Below are positions 1-7,392 of a stretch of DNA of 10,295 nt, in pieces (the stretch's first letter is position 1; each line of letters begins with the position of its first letter). Source of the stretch: Clostridiales bacterium (GTDB lineage Bacteria > Bacillota > Clostridia > Oscillospirales > QAMX01); the NCBI GenBank assembly GCA_003149835.1, contig QAMX01000087.1:1-10295 (forward strand). The letters are read 5' to 3'. The translations under genes and the position numbers were made by a program. Under the pieces are notes generated by a model. The model did no database searches. It was not told where the DNA came from and worked only from the letters and a program-made list of their open reading frames with translations.

Positions 1-1830
1 GTCTATTCCAACAGAATCGTTCTGGAAAACGAATATGTCAAATACACCGCTGAGGCAAAACCCGCCTCCTCCTATACGGCGGACGACGCGGTGGTCACGG
101 TTCAGGCCGCCGGCGGCGTAGGAAAAGGCGGAACGTATCAGTTCATCATCCGCCCGATCGAGGGTGAGAACGCGGCGCTGCTCGGCGTACAAGAGCTTCC
201 CACGGCGGTTACGCCCGTCGACCCCGACCGATTCGGCGAATGGGGCGGTTCGGCATGGCAGATCGCCGATCCGGCCGGCGCGGCGTTCGATACCGGCGTG
301 TTCAGCGGACTGAGCACCGGATGGTATCAGATCGCGGTCAGGCCGATGCTCGGCGTAGACGCGGAAGCCCCCGAAAATCCGGCGGATTCTCAGGGGAACA
401 TGGAAGCGCTCTTCGCGCTGTACGAGACCTTTGCGGGCGCGCAGAAGGAGTTTAACGCCGCGCAGACGGGCAACACGGAGTCCGGCATCAGGCTGGCGGC
501 TCAGAGGCTTGAAAAAGAGATCGATGCCGCGCTGCAAGCGTGGCGCCGTGCCGACGCCGGCGAAAAGGCCGCGGCATACGAGGCGTACAAAGCGGCTGTC
601 GGAAACGATCAGACGGTTCTCGACGCGCTGAGCGCATGGGAGCAGACCGGATTTAGCAACCGCGGCAAAACGGATTACCTGACTGCGGTGCGCGGATACA
701 CCGCGGAGAGAGCCGCGGCCGAGGCGCAGCAGCGTTTTGACGCCGCAGAAGCCGATCTGACCGCGAAACAGAGCGCATATGAAACGGAGCTGGCACGGCT
801 CAACGCGATTACGGATCAATACTATGAAGACCATCCGGAGGCGTGGGGCAACGCTACGACCGACCGCTTCTATGTACCGTATTTCTATGTAGGCGGACAG
901 ATTATGCCGTACGACCTGATTTACGAGGACGACGGGACGGTTGTCGCGCCGTATTCGGCGACAAAGCTGACGCTCCATGAGGATACGCGGAAGCTGCTGA
1001 TTGAACGGAATCAGACGCAGAACGTCATCCTCAGAAGCAGCAGCGTGTTCGTGCTCATCCCGGCGGGAACGCTGGCGGAGGACGACGATGTCGACGCGAT
1101 GAAGATGCACTTTGTCGCGCTGACGGGCGACGCCGAGAACGCGGTGGTCCGCTGGACGGGCGAAAACGGCGAGAGCGAGCTGGTGGCGTGGAGCTATGTG
1201 ACGGATACCAGCGTCTCCTACATCGCATTCCGCGCGGGAACGTATGATATCGTCTATCATCCTGTTTCATTCAACGACGTGCCGGATACCCACTGGGGCG
1301 CCGACGAGGTTCTCTTTACGGGAGTTCGCGAGATGTTTGAGGGCATCGGCGGCAACCGCTTTGATCCGACCGGCACGATGAGCCGCGCGATGTTCGTCAC
1401 AGTGCTTGGCCGTCTTGCCGGAATCGATACCGAGGCATACGACCGCAAGGTGTTTGACGACGTGGATCCCGGCAAATGGTATGGGGCATACGTCGCATGG
1501 GCGGCGGAGAACGGGATTGTCAACGGTGTTGGCAACAACCGCTTCGACCCCGACGCGCCGGTGACGCGGGAGCAGATCTGTACGATGCTTATACGCTATC
1601 TCGACGCGTTCGGCTTTACGCTGCCGGAAGGCGGCGCGCAGACCGCGTTCCCCGACGAGGGACAGATCGGCGCATGGGCGCTCGAATCGGTGAGGCGCTT
1701 CCAGTCGCTGAACATCGTCGAGGGCAACGAGCACGGCTTCTTCCTGCCGAAGCGGAACGCCAGCCGCGCCGAGGCGGCCGCTATCTACGCACGGCTGATC
1801 ATCACGATCTTTGAGGCTTACGGCGCGTAA
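1..1830 (+). CDS. SLH-domain surface protein, 5' end outside window
   Basis: The reading frame is open from base 1, so the gene begins upstream; an in-frame GTG at 91 has no convincing ribosome site and is not the start. 609 codons are visible, ending in TAA. Visible residues 1-130 are beta-rich and match no family I can name. Residues about 134-280 are Ala/Glu/Gln/Lys-rich and look helical or coiled-coil, a likely stalk or spacer. Residues 290-420 form a beta region like those that precede SLH domains in Clostridia. Three SLH repeats follow at about 424-478, 485-540 and 550-600, with SRAM, TREQ and SRAE at the positions of the conserved TRAE motif. SLH triplets bind pyruvylated secondary cell wall polymer, so the protein is probably exported and held on the surface. 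It may be structural or an adhesin; no catalytic domain is visible. It lies directly upstream of another SLH protein on the same strand. Confidence 0.88.
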   Translation, partial: VYSNRIVLENEYVKYTAEAKPASSYTADDAVVTVQAAGGVGKGGTYQFIIRPIEGENAALLGVQELPTAVTPVDPDRFGEWGGSAWQIADPAGAAFDTGVFSGLSTGWYQIAVRPMLGVDAEAPENPADSQGNMEALFALYETFAGAQKEFNAAQTGNTESGIRLAAQRLEKEIDAALQAWRRADAGEKAAAYEAYKAAVGNDQTVLDALSAWEQTGFSNRGKTDYLTAVRGYTAERAAAEAQQRFDAAEADLTAKQSAYETELARLNAITDQYYEDHPEAWGNATTDRFYVPYFYVGGQIMPYDLIYEDDGTVVAPYSATKLTLHEDTRKLLIERNQTQNVILRSSSVFVLIPAGTLAEDDDVDAMKMHFVALTGDAENAVVRWTGENGESELVAWSYVTDTSVSYIAFRAGTYDIVYHPVSFNDVPDTHWGADEVLFTGVREMFEGIGGNRFDPTGTMSRAMFVTVLGRLAGIDTEAYDRKVFDDVDPGKWYGAYVAWAAENGIVNGVGNNRFDPDAPVTREQICTMLIRYLDAFGFTLPEGGAQTAFPDEGQIGAWALESVRRFQSLNIVEGNEHGFFLPKRNASRAEAAAIYARLIITIFEAYGA

Positions 1831-1850
1831 GCCGTACACAGGGACACAGG

Positions 1851-1885
1851 CCCGCAAAGCCGGAAGCTTCTTCCGGCTTTGCGGG
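1851..1885 (+). terminator. Perfect 16-bp hairpin between the two SLH genes
   Basis: Bases 1851-1866 pair perfectly with 1870-1885 around a 3-base loop, 21 bases after the stop of the upstream SLH gene. The stem is GC-rich like an intrinsic terminator, but only a short GTTT follows rather than a real T-run. It ends 5 bases before the ribosome binding site of the next gene, so any promoter for that gene would have to lie within or before the hairpin. It may be a partial terminator, a processing or stability hairpin in a shared transcript, or a leader structure affecting translation. Confidence 0.7.
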
Positions 1886-1890
1886 CGTTT

Positions 1891-1895
1891 GGAGG
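1891..1895 (+). promoter_or_regulatory. Ribosome binding site fixing the protease start
   Basis: GGAGG is followed by 5 bases and then ATG at 1901. The same frame is open further upstream to 1811, but that part overlaps the previous gene and crosses the hairpin. The ATG at 1901 is followed at once by a signal peptide, so it is the real start. Confidence 0.85.
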
Positions 1896-1900
1896 TATCT

Positions 1901-4900
1901 ATGAAGATGTTCAAAAGGATGCAGGCGCTGTTGCTTTGCGTCTGCATGTGCGCCGGTCTGTGGTGCGTCCCTCCGGCTTACGCCGCTGCGGAGCCTGAGA
2001 CAGGGTATCTGTTTAAGCTGCGCGACGACGTGCTGATGCCGCTCTCCGCCGACGGGGCGGTTGTCCCCGTCGCCTATGCGGACGGATATTATACCGCGGA
2101 GAGCATGGAGCAGATTCAACCGTATTTGGATGCCGGAATGATCGAATTTCTGGCGCCCGACGAGGAGCTGACGCTGCTGGACGAGCCTGGCGATCCGCTT
2201 CTTTCCGAGCAGTGGTATCTCGATTTCATAGAGGCCTCGGCGCTTTGGGAAAACGGGCTGGACGGAAGCGGCGTGACGGTCGCCGTGATTGATTCCGGCA
2301 TTTACGAGGCGCATGAGGATCTGGCCGGAGCGACGATCCGCGGCTACAATTTTCTGGGCACAGAACCGGATCCAACGGCATACGGCGACGACAAGGGGCA
2401 CGGGACCTTCGTCGCGGGCATTCTCGCCGCGCAGGCCGGCAACGCCAAGGGAATCGCCGGATTGGCAGACGGAGTAGAGATTCTGGCGCTGCGCTGCTTT
2501 TCGTCGGACACGGGCAACGCGGGCTACGGCAGCGGCAAGGTTTCCACTGTGCTGGCCGCGATCGGCTATGCGATTGAGCAGGACGCCGATATCATCAACA
2601 TGAGCTTCGGCGGCACCAACGCCCAGACGCTGGCCCCGTTGAAGGAAAAACTCGAGGAGGCCGCGGCAAACGGCATTCTGCTCGTCGCCTCCGCTGGCAA
2701 TAAAGACAGCTCGACGCTCTACTATCCGGCGGCCTTTGACTGTGTCGTCGGCGTCGGTTCGGTCAACCGGGACGGAACGGTGGCGACTCTGTCGGCGAAA
2801 AACGACAGCGTCTACGTCACAGCGCCGGGAACCGAGATCTGCGGTCTCGGCTATACGGAGGACTCGCCGTATCTGGTGGGCGGAGGAACTTCGTATGCCG
2901 CGCCGATGGTTTCGGCTCTGGCGGCCGCCGCGCGCCAGCGCGACGGCGCCATTGACGGCGAGGCGTTCCGCGAGCTGCTGCGGCGGAGCGCGGTCGATGC
3001 GGGCGAGGCGGGCTACGACACCTCCTATGGCCATGGGATCATCAGCGCGTCGCGCTTTGCGGCGGCGTTGAACCGCGACTGTCTGATTACCTATCAGACA
3101 AACGGCGGGACGATTGAAGACGAGACCTATGCCGAAAGCTATCAGATCGGCGGCGAGCAGGCCGCCCTGCCGGCGCAGGTTTCGCGGTCGGACTATTACG
3201 ACTTTGCCGGCTGGTACGCCGACGCGGGATATACGCGGGGACCGCTGACTTCGGTTCCTGCCGGCAGTACGGGAGATTTGACCTTTTACGCCAAATGGGT
3301 TGAACGGGAGATTGATTACGCCGTTTCCTCCGTCACCGTGATGGAAACGATTCAGGCGGAGGCCGGAGAGGGCGGGCAATATACAGCCGTGCTCCCGTAC
3401 GGAACGGTCTTAGCCGACCTGAAAGCGGAGGACATCGCGGTCGCTTTTGACGACGCGCGCGCCGCGCTTGACGAGGACGGCGCTGTCGCAAAGCCTGAAA
3501 GCGATCCGTCCGGCAAGGTCTGGACATTTGCGGCCGGAGGCAAAACGTATACGCTGACGCTGGCCATCGCCGATGCGCCGCGGCCGGCGGTTCGCCCCGG
3601 TTCGGAGTCACAGAGCGGCGCGGCGGTTCCGGCCTCGTATGACGGTCTGACGGCGGCAACGGCTTACGAATGCGGCGACGTCGCCGCGTGGTTCGACTAT
3701 ACGGGAACGGACACGCTGACCTATCACGCCGCGGTCGTCTCCGGTATGGGAAACGCCGCGATGGATGGGGCCAAGCTGACCTATACGCCCACCGCGGCGG
3801 ACGCCGGCACGGCGGTGGTGCTTTCGGTGACGGCAAAGACAGGCGAGGGCTTTTTGAGCGAGACGCCGGTCACGCTCACAATCGACGTCGGAGAGATTCC
3901 GGTCAGTGATTCCGCGCCGGCCGAGCGGGCGGTCGTCTATGACGTCAATCTGAATCAAAGCGGGCTGGCCGTGACGCTGCGGCTCTTTGGAAACCGCCTG
4001 AACGCCGTTTCGCTCAACGGCACGGAGCTGACGGCAGGCAGCGACTATGTTATGGCGGAGCCGGAGCTTCAAGGGGAGGACGGCGTCTGCACGTTGACGC
4101 ACGCTTGGCTCAGCTCATTGGCTCCGGACGAGTATGAACTTGTCCTCCGCTTTGACGACGGCCGGACGGATGCGACGAAAACGGCAAATCTGACGCTTAC
4201 AGTCTCCAAAACGGAGTATGCGGTGACGTTCTACAACGGACAGGAGCTCTACGGCCAGTATAGCGTCGTACCGAACGGCGCGCTCGCGTTTCCCGATGAG
4301 CCGAGCCTCGACGGATACGATTTTGACGGCTGGTATACAGCGGCGGAAGACGGGGAAAAGGCTGTGGAGGGAACGCCGGTCACAGCGCCGCTGACGCTTT
4401 ACGCCAGATGGACAGAACAGTCCGGCGGTCTGACGCCCGGCGGCGGAGGAGTTCCCTCTGGCGGCGGGATTCCCGCCGTACCGGCGCTGACCATTCTGTT
4501 GTCTGTGGGCTCCGAGTCTCTCAATGTGAGAGCGACGATGGAGGACGGCATGCTCGCGCCGGAGATCAGCGACGTTGAGCTCAGATTCCTTCTCTATGCC
4601 GTCGAGGGGGACGCGATCGTCATTGACGCTTCGGAGGCGGCGGAAGCCGACGGAATCACGCTGTCCTCGGCCGTGCTGGCGCTGATCGGCGAAGCGGCAG
4701 GCGATCCGGCGCGAGCCGCCGGCGGCCTGACAATACGTTTTACAGACGTTTCTCTGACCTTTGACGCCGCGGCGCTGAGCTCGCTGACCGCAGCAGGCGG
4801 AGACGCTGCGCTCCGCGCCCGGCGCGCTGCGCCGGAAGATCTGACGGAAGCGGAACGCGCGCGCGCTGGGGAGCGGCCTGTGTATACGTTGTCTCTGACG

Positions 4901-5650
4901 GTCGGGGGCGAAACGGTGGAAACGCTCTCAAAGGGCAGTATGGAGGTTTGTTTCGCATATGCCTGTACAGAGGGCGAAGCTCCGGAGCGCCTTCTGGTAT
5001 GGCACACGGCCGGCGGCGCGGCGTTATTCCCCGTCGCGGCGGTCAGCGACGCGGAGACGGTGAAATTTTCGGTTTCGGCCTTCTCGCGCTACGGAGTCGC
5101 TTGTCACCCGTTTTCGGATGTAGACCGCGGCGCGTGGTCCTTTGAGGGCATTGCCTTTGCGTGGCTCAACGGACTGGTCGAGGGGACGGGAGACGGCCGC
5201 TTTGAACCGAGAACGCCGATGAGCCGGGCGATGCTGGTGACGGTGCTGCACCGGCTGTCCGGTGAAACGGCGCCGCGGGAGACGGCGCTGTTCGACGATA
5301 CGGCGGAGGGACTCTGGTACAGCGAGGCCGTCTGCTGGGCGGCTGAAAACGGGATTGTGACCGGCATCGGACAAAACCTGTTTGCTCCCGGCGCGCCGGT
5401 AACGCGCGAGCAGATCGCGGCGATTCTCTGCCGTTATGCAGAACATATCGGCCTGAACCTTGGCCAAGAGGCGGACCTGTCGGCCTATGCCGACGCGGAG
5501 AAAGTTTCCGGCTGGGCGGCTGCTCCGATGCGCCAAGCGGTCGGCAGCGGCCTGATCACCGGCAAGACAGGGCGTCTGCTGGACCCGCAGGGGGAGGCCG
5601 GAAGAGATGAAATCGCGCTCATGCTGATGCGGTTTTGTCAAATCATATAG
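1901..5650 (+). CDS. Secreted subtilisin-family (S8) protease with C-terminal SLH anchor
   Basis: 1249 residues. Residues 1-28 are a Sec signal peptide (basic start, hydrophobic core, AYA before the cleavage site). A short N-terminal region leads into an S8 catalytic domain, about 95-390, with the complete triad: Asp131 in DSG, His167 in GHGTFVAG and Ser331 in GTSYAAP. The oxyanion Asn267 lies in SAGN. The protease should therefore be active. Then come an InlB-type/Flg_new repeat (about 394-468, ending in FYAKW), two beta domains (about 470-670), an X2-like Ig module (about 677-768), a second InlB-type repeat (about 772-839), a Gly-rich linker (about 841-863), a beta domain and three SLH repeats from about 1068, 1129 and 1192 to the end. 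This suggests a protease held on cell wall polymer that acts on extracellular proteins or matures other surface proteins; its substrate is unknown. It follows an SLH gene on the same strand with a hairpin between them. Domain edges are judged by eye. Confidence 0.93.
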   Translation: MKMFKRMQALLLCVCMCAGLWCVPPAYAAAEPETGYLFKLRDDVLMPLSADGAVVPVAYADGYYTAESMEQIQPYLDAGMIEFLAPDEELTLLDEPGDPLLSEQWYLDFIEASALWENGLDGSGVTVAVIDSGIYEAHEDLAGATIRGYNFLGTEPDPTAYGDDKGHGTFVAGILAAQAGNAKGIAGLADGVEILALRCFSSDTGNAGYGSGKVSTVLAAIGYAIEQDADIINMSFGGTNAQTLAPLKEKLEEAAANGILLVASAGNKDSSTLYYPAAFDCVVGVGSVNRDGTVATLSAKNDSVYVTAPGTEICGLGYTEDSPYLVGGGTSYAAPMVSALAAAARQRDGAIDGEAFRELLRRSAVDAGEAGYDTSYGHGIISASRFAAALNRDCLITYQTNGGTIEDETYAESYQIGGEQAALPAQVSRSDYYDFAGWYADAGYTRGPLTSVPAGSTGDLTFYAKWVEREIDYAVSSVTVMETIQAEAGEGGQYTAVLPYGTVLADLKAEDIAVAFDDARAALDEDGAVAKPESDPSGKVWTFAAGGKTYTLTLAIADAPRPAVRPGSESQSGAAVPASYDGLTAATAYECGDVAAWFDYTGTDTLTYHAAVVSGMGNAAMDGAKLTYTPTAADAGTAVVLSVTAKTGEGFLSETPVTLTIDVGEIPVSDSAPAERAVVYDVNLNQSGLAVTLRLFGNRLNAVSLNGTELTAGSDYVMAEPELQGEDGVCTLTHAWLSSLAPDEYELVLRFDDGRTDATKTANLTLTVSKTEYAVTFYNGQELYGQYSVVPNGALAFPDEPSLDGYDFDGWYTAAEDGEKAVEGTPVTAPLTLYARWTEQSGGLTPGGGGVPSGGGIPAVPALTILLSVGSESLNVRATMEDGMLAPEISDVELRFLLYAVEGDAIVIDASEAAEADGITLSSAVLALIGEAAGDPARAAGGLTIRFTDVSLTFDAAALSSLTAAGGDAALRARRAAPEDLTEAERARAGERPVYTLSLTVGGETVETLSKGSMEVCFAYACTEGEAPERLLVWHTAGGAALFPVAAVSDAETVKFSVSAFSRYGVACHPFSDVDRGAWSFEGIAFAWLNGLVEGTGDGRFEPRTPMSRAMLVTVLHRLSGETAPRETALFDDTAEGLWYSEAVCWAAENGIVTGIGQNLFAPGAPVTREQIAAILCRYAEHIGLNLGQEADLSAYADAEKVSGWAAAPMRQAVGSGLITGKTGRLLDPQGEAGRDEIALMLMRFCQII

Positions 5651-5660
5651 CTAGCTTTTC

Positions 5661-5706
5661 AAACGGGAACAGGCGCGGAGAAAAGTCTCCGCGCCTGTTC
5701 CCGTTT
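5661..5706. terminator. Perfect 21-bp hairpin between convergent genes
   Basis: Bases 5661-5681 pair perfectly with 5686-5706 around a 4-base loop. The stem is GC-rich inside, with AAAC at its 5' edge and GTTT at its 3' edge, so it has similar form on both strands. It begins 10 bases after the protease stop codon and lies between this gene and the minus-strand dipeptidase gene, which suits a bidirectional terminator. There is no long T-run outside the stem on either strand, so efficiency is uncertain. Confidence 0.8.
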
Positions 5707-5727
5707 GGTATAGAATGGATCGATGCG

Positions 5728-5766
5728 CCGCGCTTATAAACTGGGAAAAAGCGTTTTCAAGCGCGG
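5728..5766. terminator. Bulged inverted repeat downstream of the dipeptidase gene
   Basis: Bases 5728-5735 pair with 5759-5766 (8 bp), and 5745-5749 pair with 5754-5758 (5 bp, loop AGCG). The 3' arms are continuous and the 5' arms are split by a 9-base bulge. It lies 44 bases beyond the dipeptidase stop. On the minus strand a run of five T falls inside the structure, not after it. It may be a weak terminator or processing hairpin for the minus-strand transcript, or chance. Confidence 0.3.
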
Positions 5767-5809
5767 CAGCGTGAGAGCTGTCCGTGTCCGCGCAGGCATC
5801 TCCGCCGCT

Positions 5810-7222
5810 TTACGTCTCCGCGAGGTTGTAAAGCGCGCGGATAAAAATTTCAACGGCTCGGTTGAATTCCTCGATTCTGACGCATTCGTCGCGCTCGTGC
5901 GCGCCGCCGCGCCCTTCTCCGAGCGCGGTTTCCTTTTCCGAAAACGCCGCGCCAAAGGCGACGGTGCTGGGAAAGGCGCGCGCATAGGTGCCGCCGCCCA
6001 TCGTATAGGGAGCGGCATCCGAACCGGTGACGGCGGAGAATGCGGCCGTCAGCGCGGCGATTTCCGGTTTATCGGGCGAAAAGACATAGCCCGCCGAGTC
6101 TGAGACAAGCGCAGCGGCATAGCCGCGCGCTGCGGCGTTGGCAGAAAGGCGCTCATACAGCGGCGTGAAGGCAAGCGAGGCGGGGTAGCGGATGTTCAGG
6201 TCGGCGTGCAGCGCCCCGTCTTTCATAAACGCCAGGCCGCAGATACAGGTGAGCCGGCCCGTCGCCGCGTCCTCGGCGGCAATATCCAGCCCTGTGCCGT
6301 AATGGTCGGCCAGCGAGGCGCAAAGATACGAGAGAGCGCCGTGAGAACGGCAGCCGTCCGGCAGCAGAGAGGAGGCGAGGATGAAACGGGCCAACAGAGC
6401 GATGGCGTTGACCGAACCGTCCGGCTCGGCTGCATGCGCGCTCTTGCCGACGGCCGTGAGGATGGGCAGTCCATCCCGCAGCTCGCAGGCAAAGCCTTCG
6501 GGCAGCGCAAGCGCCTCGACCGCGGCGCGCATGTCAGCCGCAAACGCCGCCTCGGCGCGGTCGGCGACCGAATTGGTGACGTTGCCGCCGCGTAAGCTCA
6601 ACAGCCCGCCGTCCAACGCGCCGAGGTCAAGGTCGACCTCGGCGATCCCTTTTTCTCCGATACAGACGGGAAACACGCTGTCCGGAGAGAAGGAAAAGCG
6701 GGGCGCTCTGTGCGTTTCGAGATAATGCGGCAGATCGTGCATACCGCGCTCCTCGTCACAGCCCAGCAGCAGCCGTACCGTAAAGGGCAGACGGATACCG
6801 TTTTGCTGGAAAAACAGCATGGCCGCCAGCGCGGCGACGGCGGGACCCTTGTCGTCGCGCACGCCGCGCCCGATGTAGAGGCCGTTTTCGACCGTCAGCG
6901 CATAGCGCGGATACCGCCAGCCCTCGACGGCGGGAACGACGTCGAGGTGCGCGATGATGCCGATCTCGTCGCCGCAGTTTTCGCCGGCCATGACGACGCT
7001 GCCGCAGTAGTAATCGTGGTTTTCGACTGTGAAGCCGTGCTGCCTGCCAATGTCAAGCATCCGATCGAGCGCGGCGGCGCTCTCCGGGCCGAAGACGTAG
7101 GGCGGCGCGCCGCCGGTCGAAACGCTCGGAATTTTGACCAGCGCCGCCAGCGTGGAACGAATCGTTTCCTGCGTGGCCGGTGCGCTGACAAAGTCGTGAA
7201 TCCGTTGGTCGGTCAAGTCCAT
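5810..7222 (-). CDS. M20-family dipeptidase, PepV-like
   Basis: 470 residues, normal for the PepV/Sapep group of M20 di-zinc metallopeptidases. These cytosolic enzymes hydrolyse dipeptides, usually the last step in using peptides as amino acid sources. The metal-site motifs are all present (numbering from the ATG): His92 and Asp94 in AHLDVVP, Asp123 in the GRGVRDDKGP segment, the catalytic Glu157 and Glu158 in CDEER, Asp181 in FSPD and His442 in GAHERDE. GGGTYAR near the C-terminus is also typical of PepV. No signal peptide is seen. The frame is open to a TTG at 7231; ATG at 7222 was preferred, although GGAGG is only 2 bases before it, and a TTG at 7216 would have better spacing. It is downstream of and co-oriented with the DapA-family gene, with a 170-base gap. 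Exact substrate specificity cannot be read from the sequence. Confidence 0.93.
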   Translation of the reverse strand: MDLTDQRIHDFVSAPATQETIRSTLAALVKIPSVSTGGAPPYVFGPESAAALDRMLDIGRQHGFTVENHDYYCGSVVMAGENCGDEIGIIAHLDVVPAVEGWRYPRYALTVENGLYIGRGVRDDKGPAVAALAAMLFFQQNGIRLPFTVRLLLGCDEERGMHDLPHYLETHRAPRFSFSPDSVFPVCIGEKGIAEVDLDLGALDGGLLSLRGGNVTNSVADRAEAAFAADMRAAVEALALPEGFACELRDGLPILTAVGKSAHAAEPDGSVNAIALLARFILASSLLPDGCRSHGALSYLCASLADHYGTGLDIAAEDAATGRLTCICGLAFMKDGALHADLNIRYPASLAFTPLYERLSANAAARGYAAALVSDSAGYVFSPDKPEIAALTAAFSAVTGSDAAPYTMGGGTYARAFPSTVAFGAAFSEKETALGEGRGGAHERDECVRIEEFNRAVEIFIRALYNLAET

Positions 7223-7224
7223 CG

Positions 7225-7229
7225 CCTCC
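7225..7229 (-). promoter_or_regulatory. Ribosome binding site oddly close to the dipeptidase ATG
   Basis: On the minus strand GGAGG ends only 2 bases before the ATG at 7222, closer than the usual 5-9 bases. It overlaps the TTG at 7231-7229, which therefore cannot use it. A TTG at 7216-7214 has 8-base spacing and would shorten the protein by two residues. The start is uncertain by these few codons. Confidence 0.55.
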
Positions 7230-7288
7230 AAAAAGCCGCGCCGCGCTCTGTGCCGGTACGGCTGTGGTAGGGTTTTATTTTTGAAGCG

Positions 7289-7329
7289 CCGTTTCAGGCG
7301 TCAGCAATCAAACGCCCGAAGCGGTTTTT
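7289..7329 (+). terminator. Terminator-like hairpin facing the plus strand
   Basis: Read on the plus strand, bases 7289-7301 pair with 7312-7324 (13 positions: one G-U wobble and one mismatch), loop 10, followed directly by five T at 7325-7329. That is the form of an intrinsic terminator for plus-strand transcription. Both neighbouring genes run on the minus strand, where the hairpin still forms but is not followed by T. It could stop antisense transcription, act as a minus-strand leader hairpin for the dipeptidase gene, or be a relic. Confidence 0.5.
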
Positions 7330-7392
7330 CTATCCTGGTGCCGGGAAAGCTCTGTGGATTCGCTGCACAAAAGGGGCGGCTCTAACGCCGTT

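Noticed and set aside
1267..1947. Minus-strand open frame opposite the SLH repeats
   Set aside because: It overlaps the SLH coding region and runs across the hairpin; no motif is seen.
1904..1970. Cysteine-rich signal peptide considered as a lipoprotein signal
   Set aside because: Four Cys fall in the hydrophobic stretch, but none is preceded by a proper lipobox; AYA cleavage by signal peptidase I fits better.
1802..3379. Long open frame on the minus strand opposite the protease gene
   Set aside because: It is antisense to the S8 domain with its full catalytic triad. Its Arg-rich, low-complexity product has no recognisable motif; long antisense frames are common in GC-rich genes.
5723..6103. 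Plus-strand open frame in the convergent region
   Set aside because: It mostly overlaps the dipeptidase C-terminus, whose zinc ligand His442 is encoded on the other strand; no ribosome site and a basic, motif-free product.
7377..7390. Possible terminator just after the aldolase-family gene (4-bp stem, loop 6, then CCCCTTTT on the minus strand)
   Set aside because: The stem is too short to be convincing, though it is placed where a terminator would be expected.
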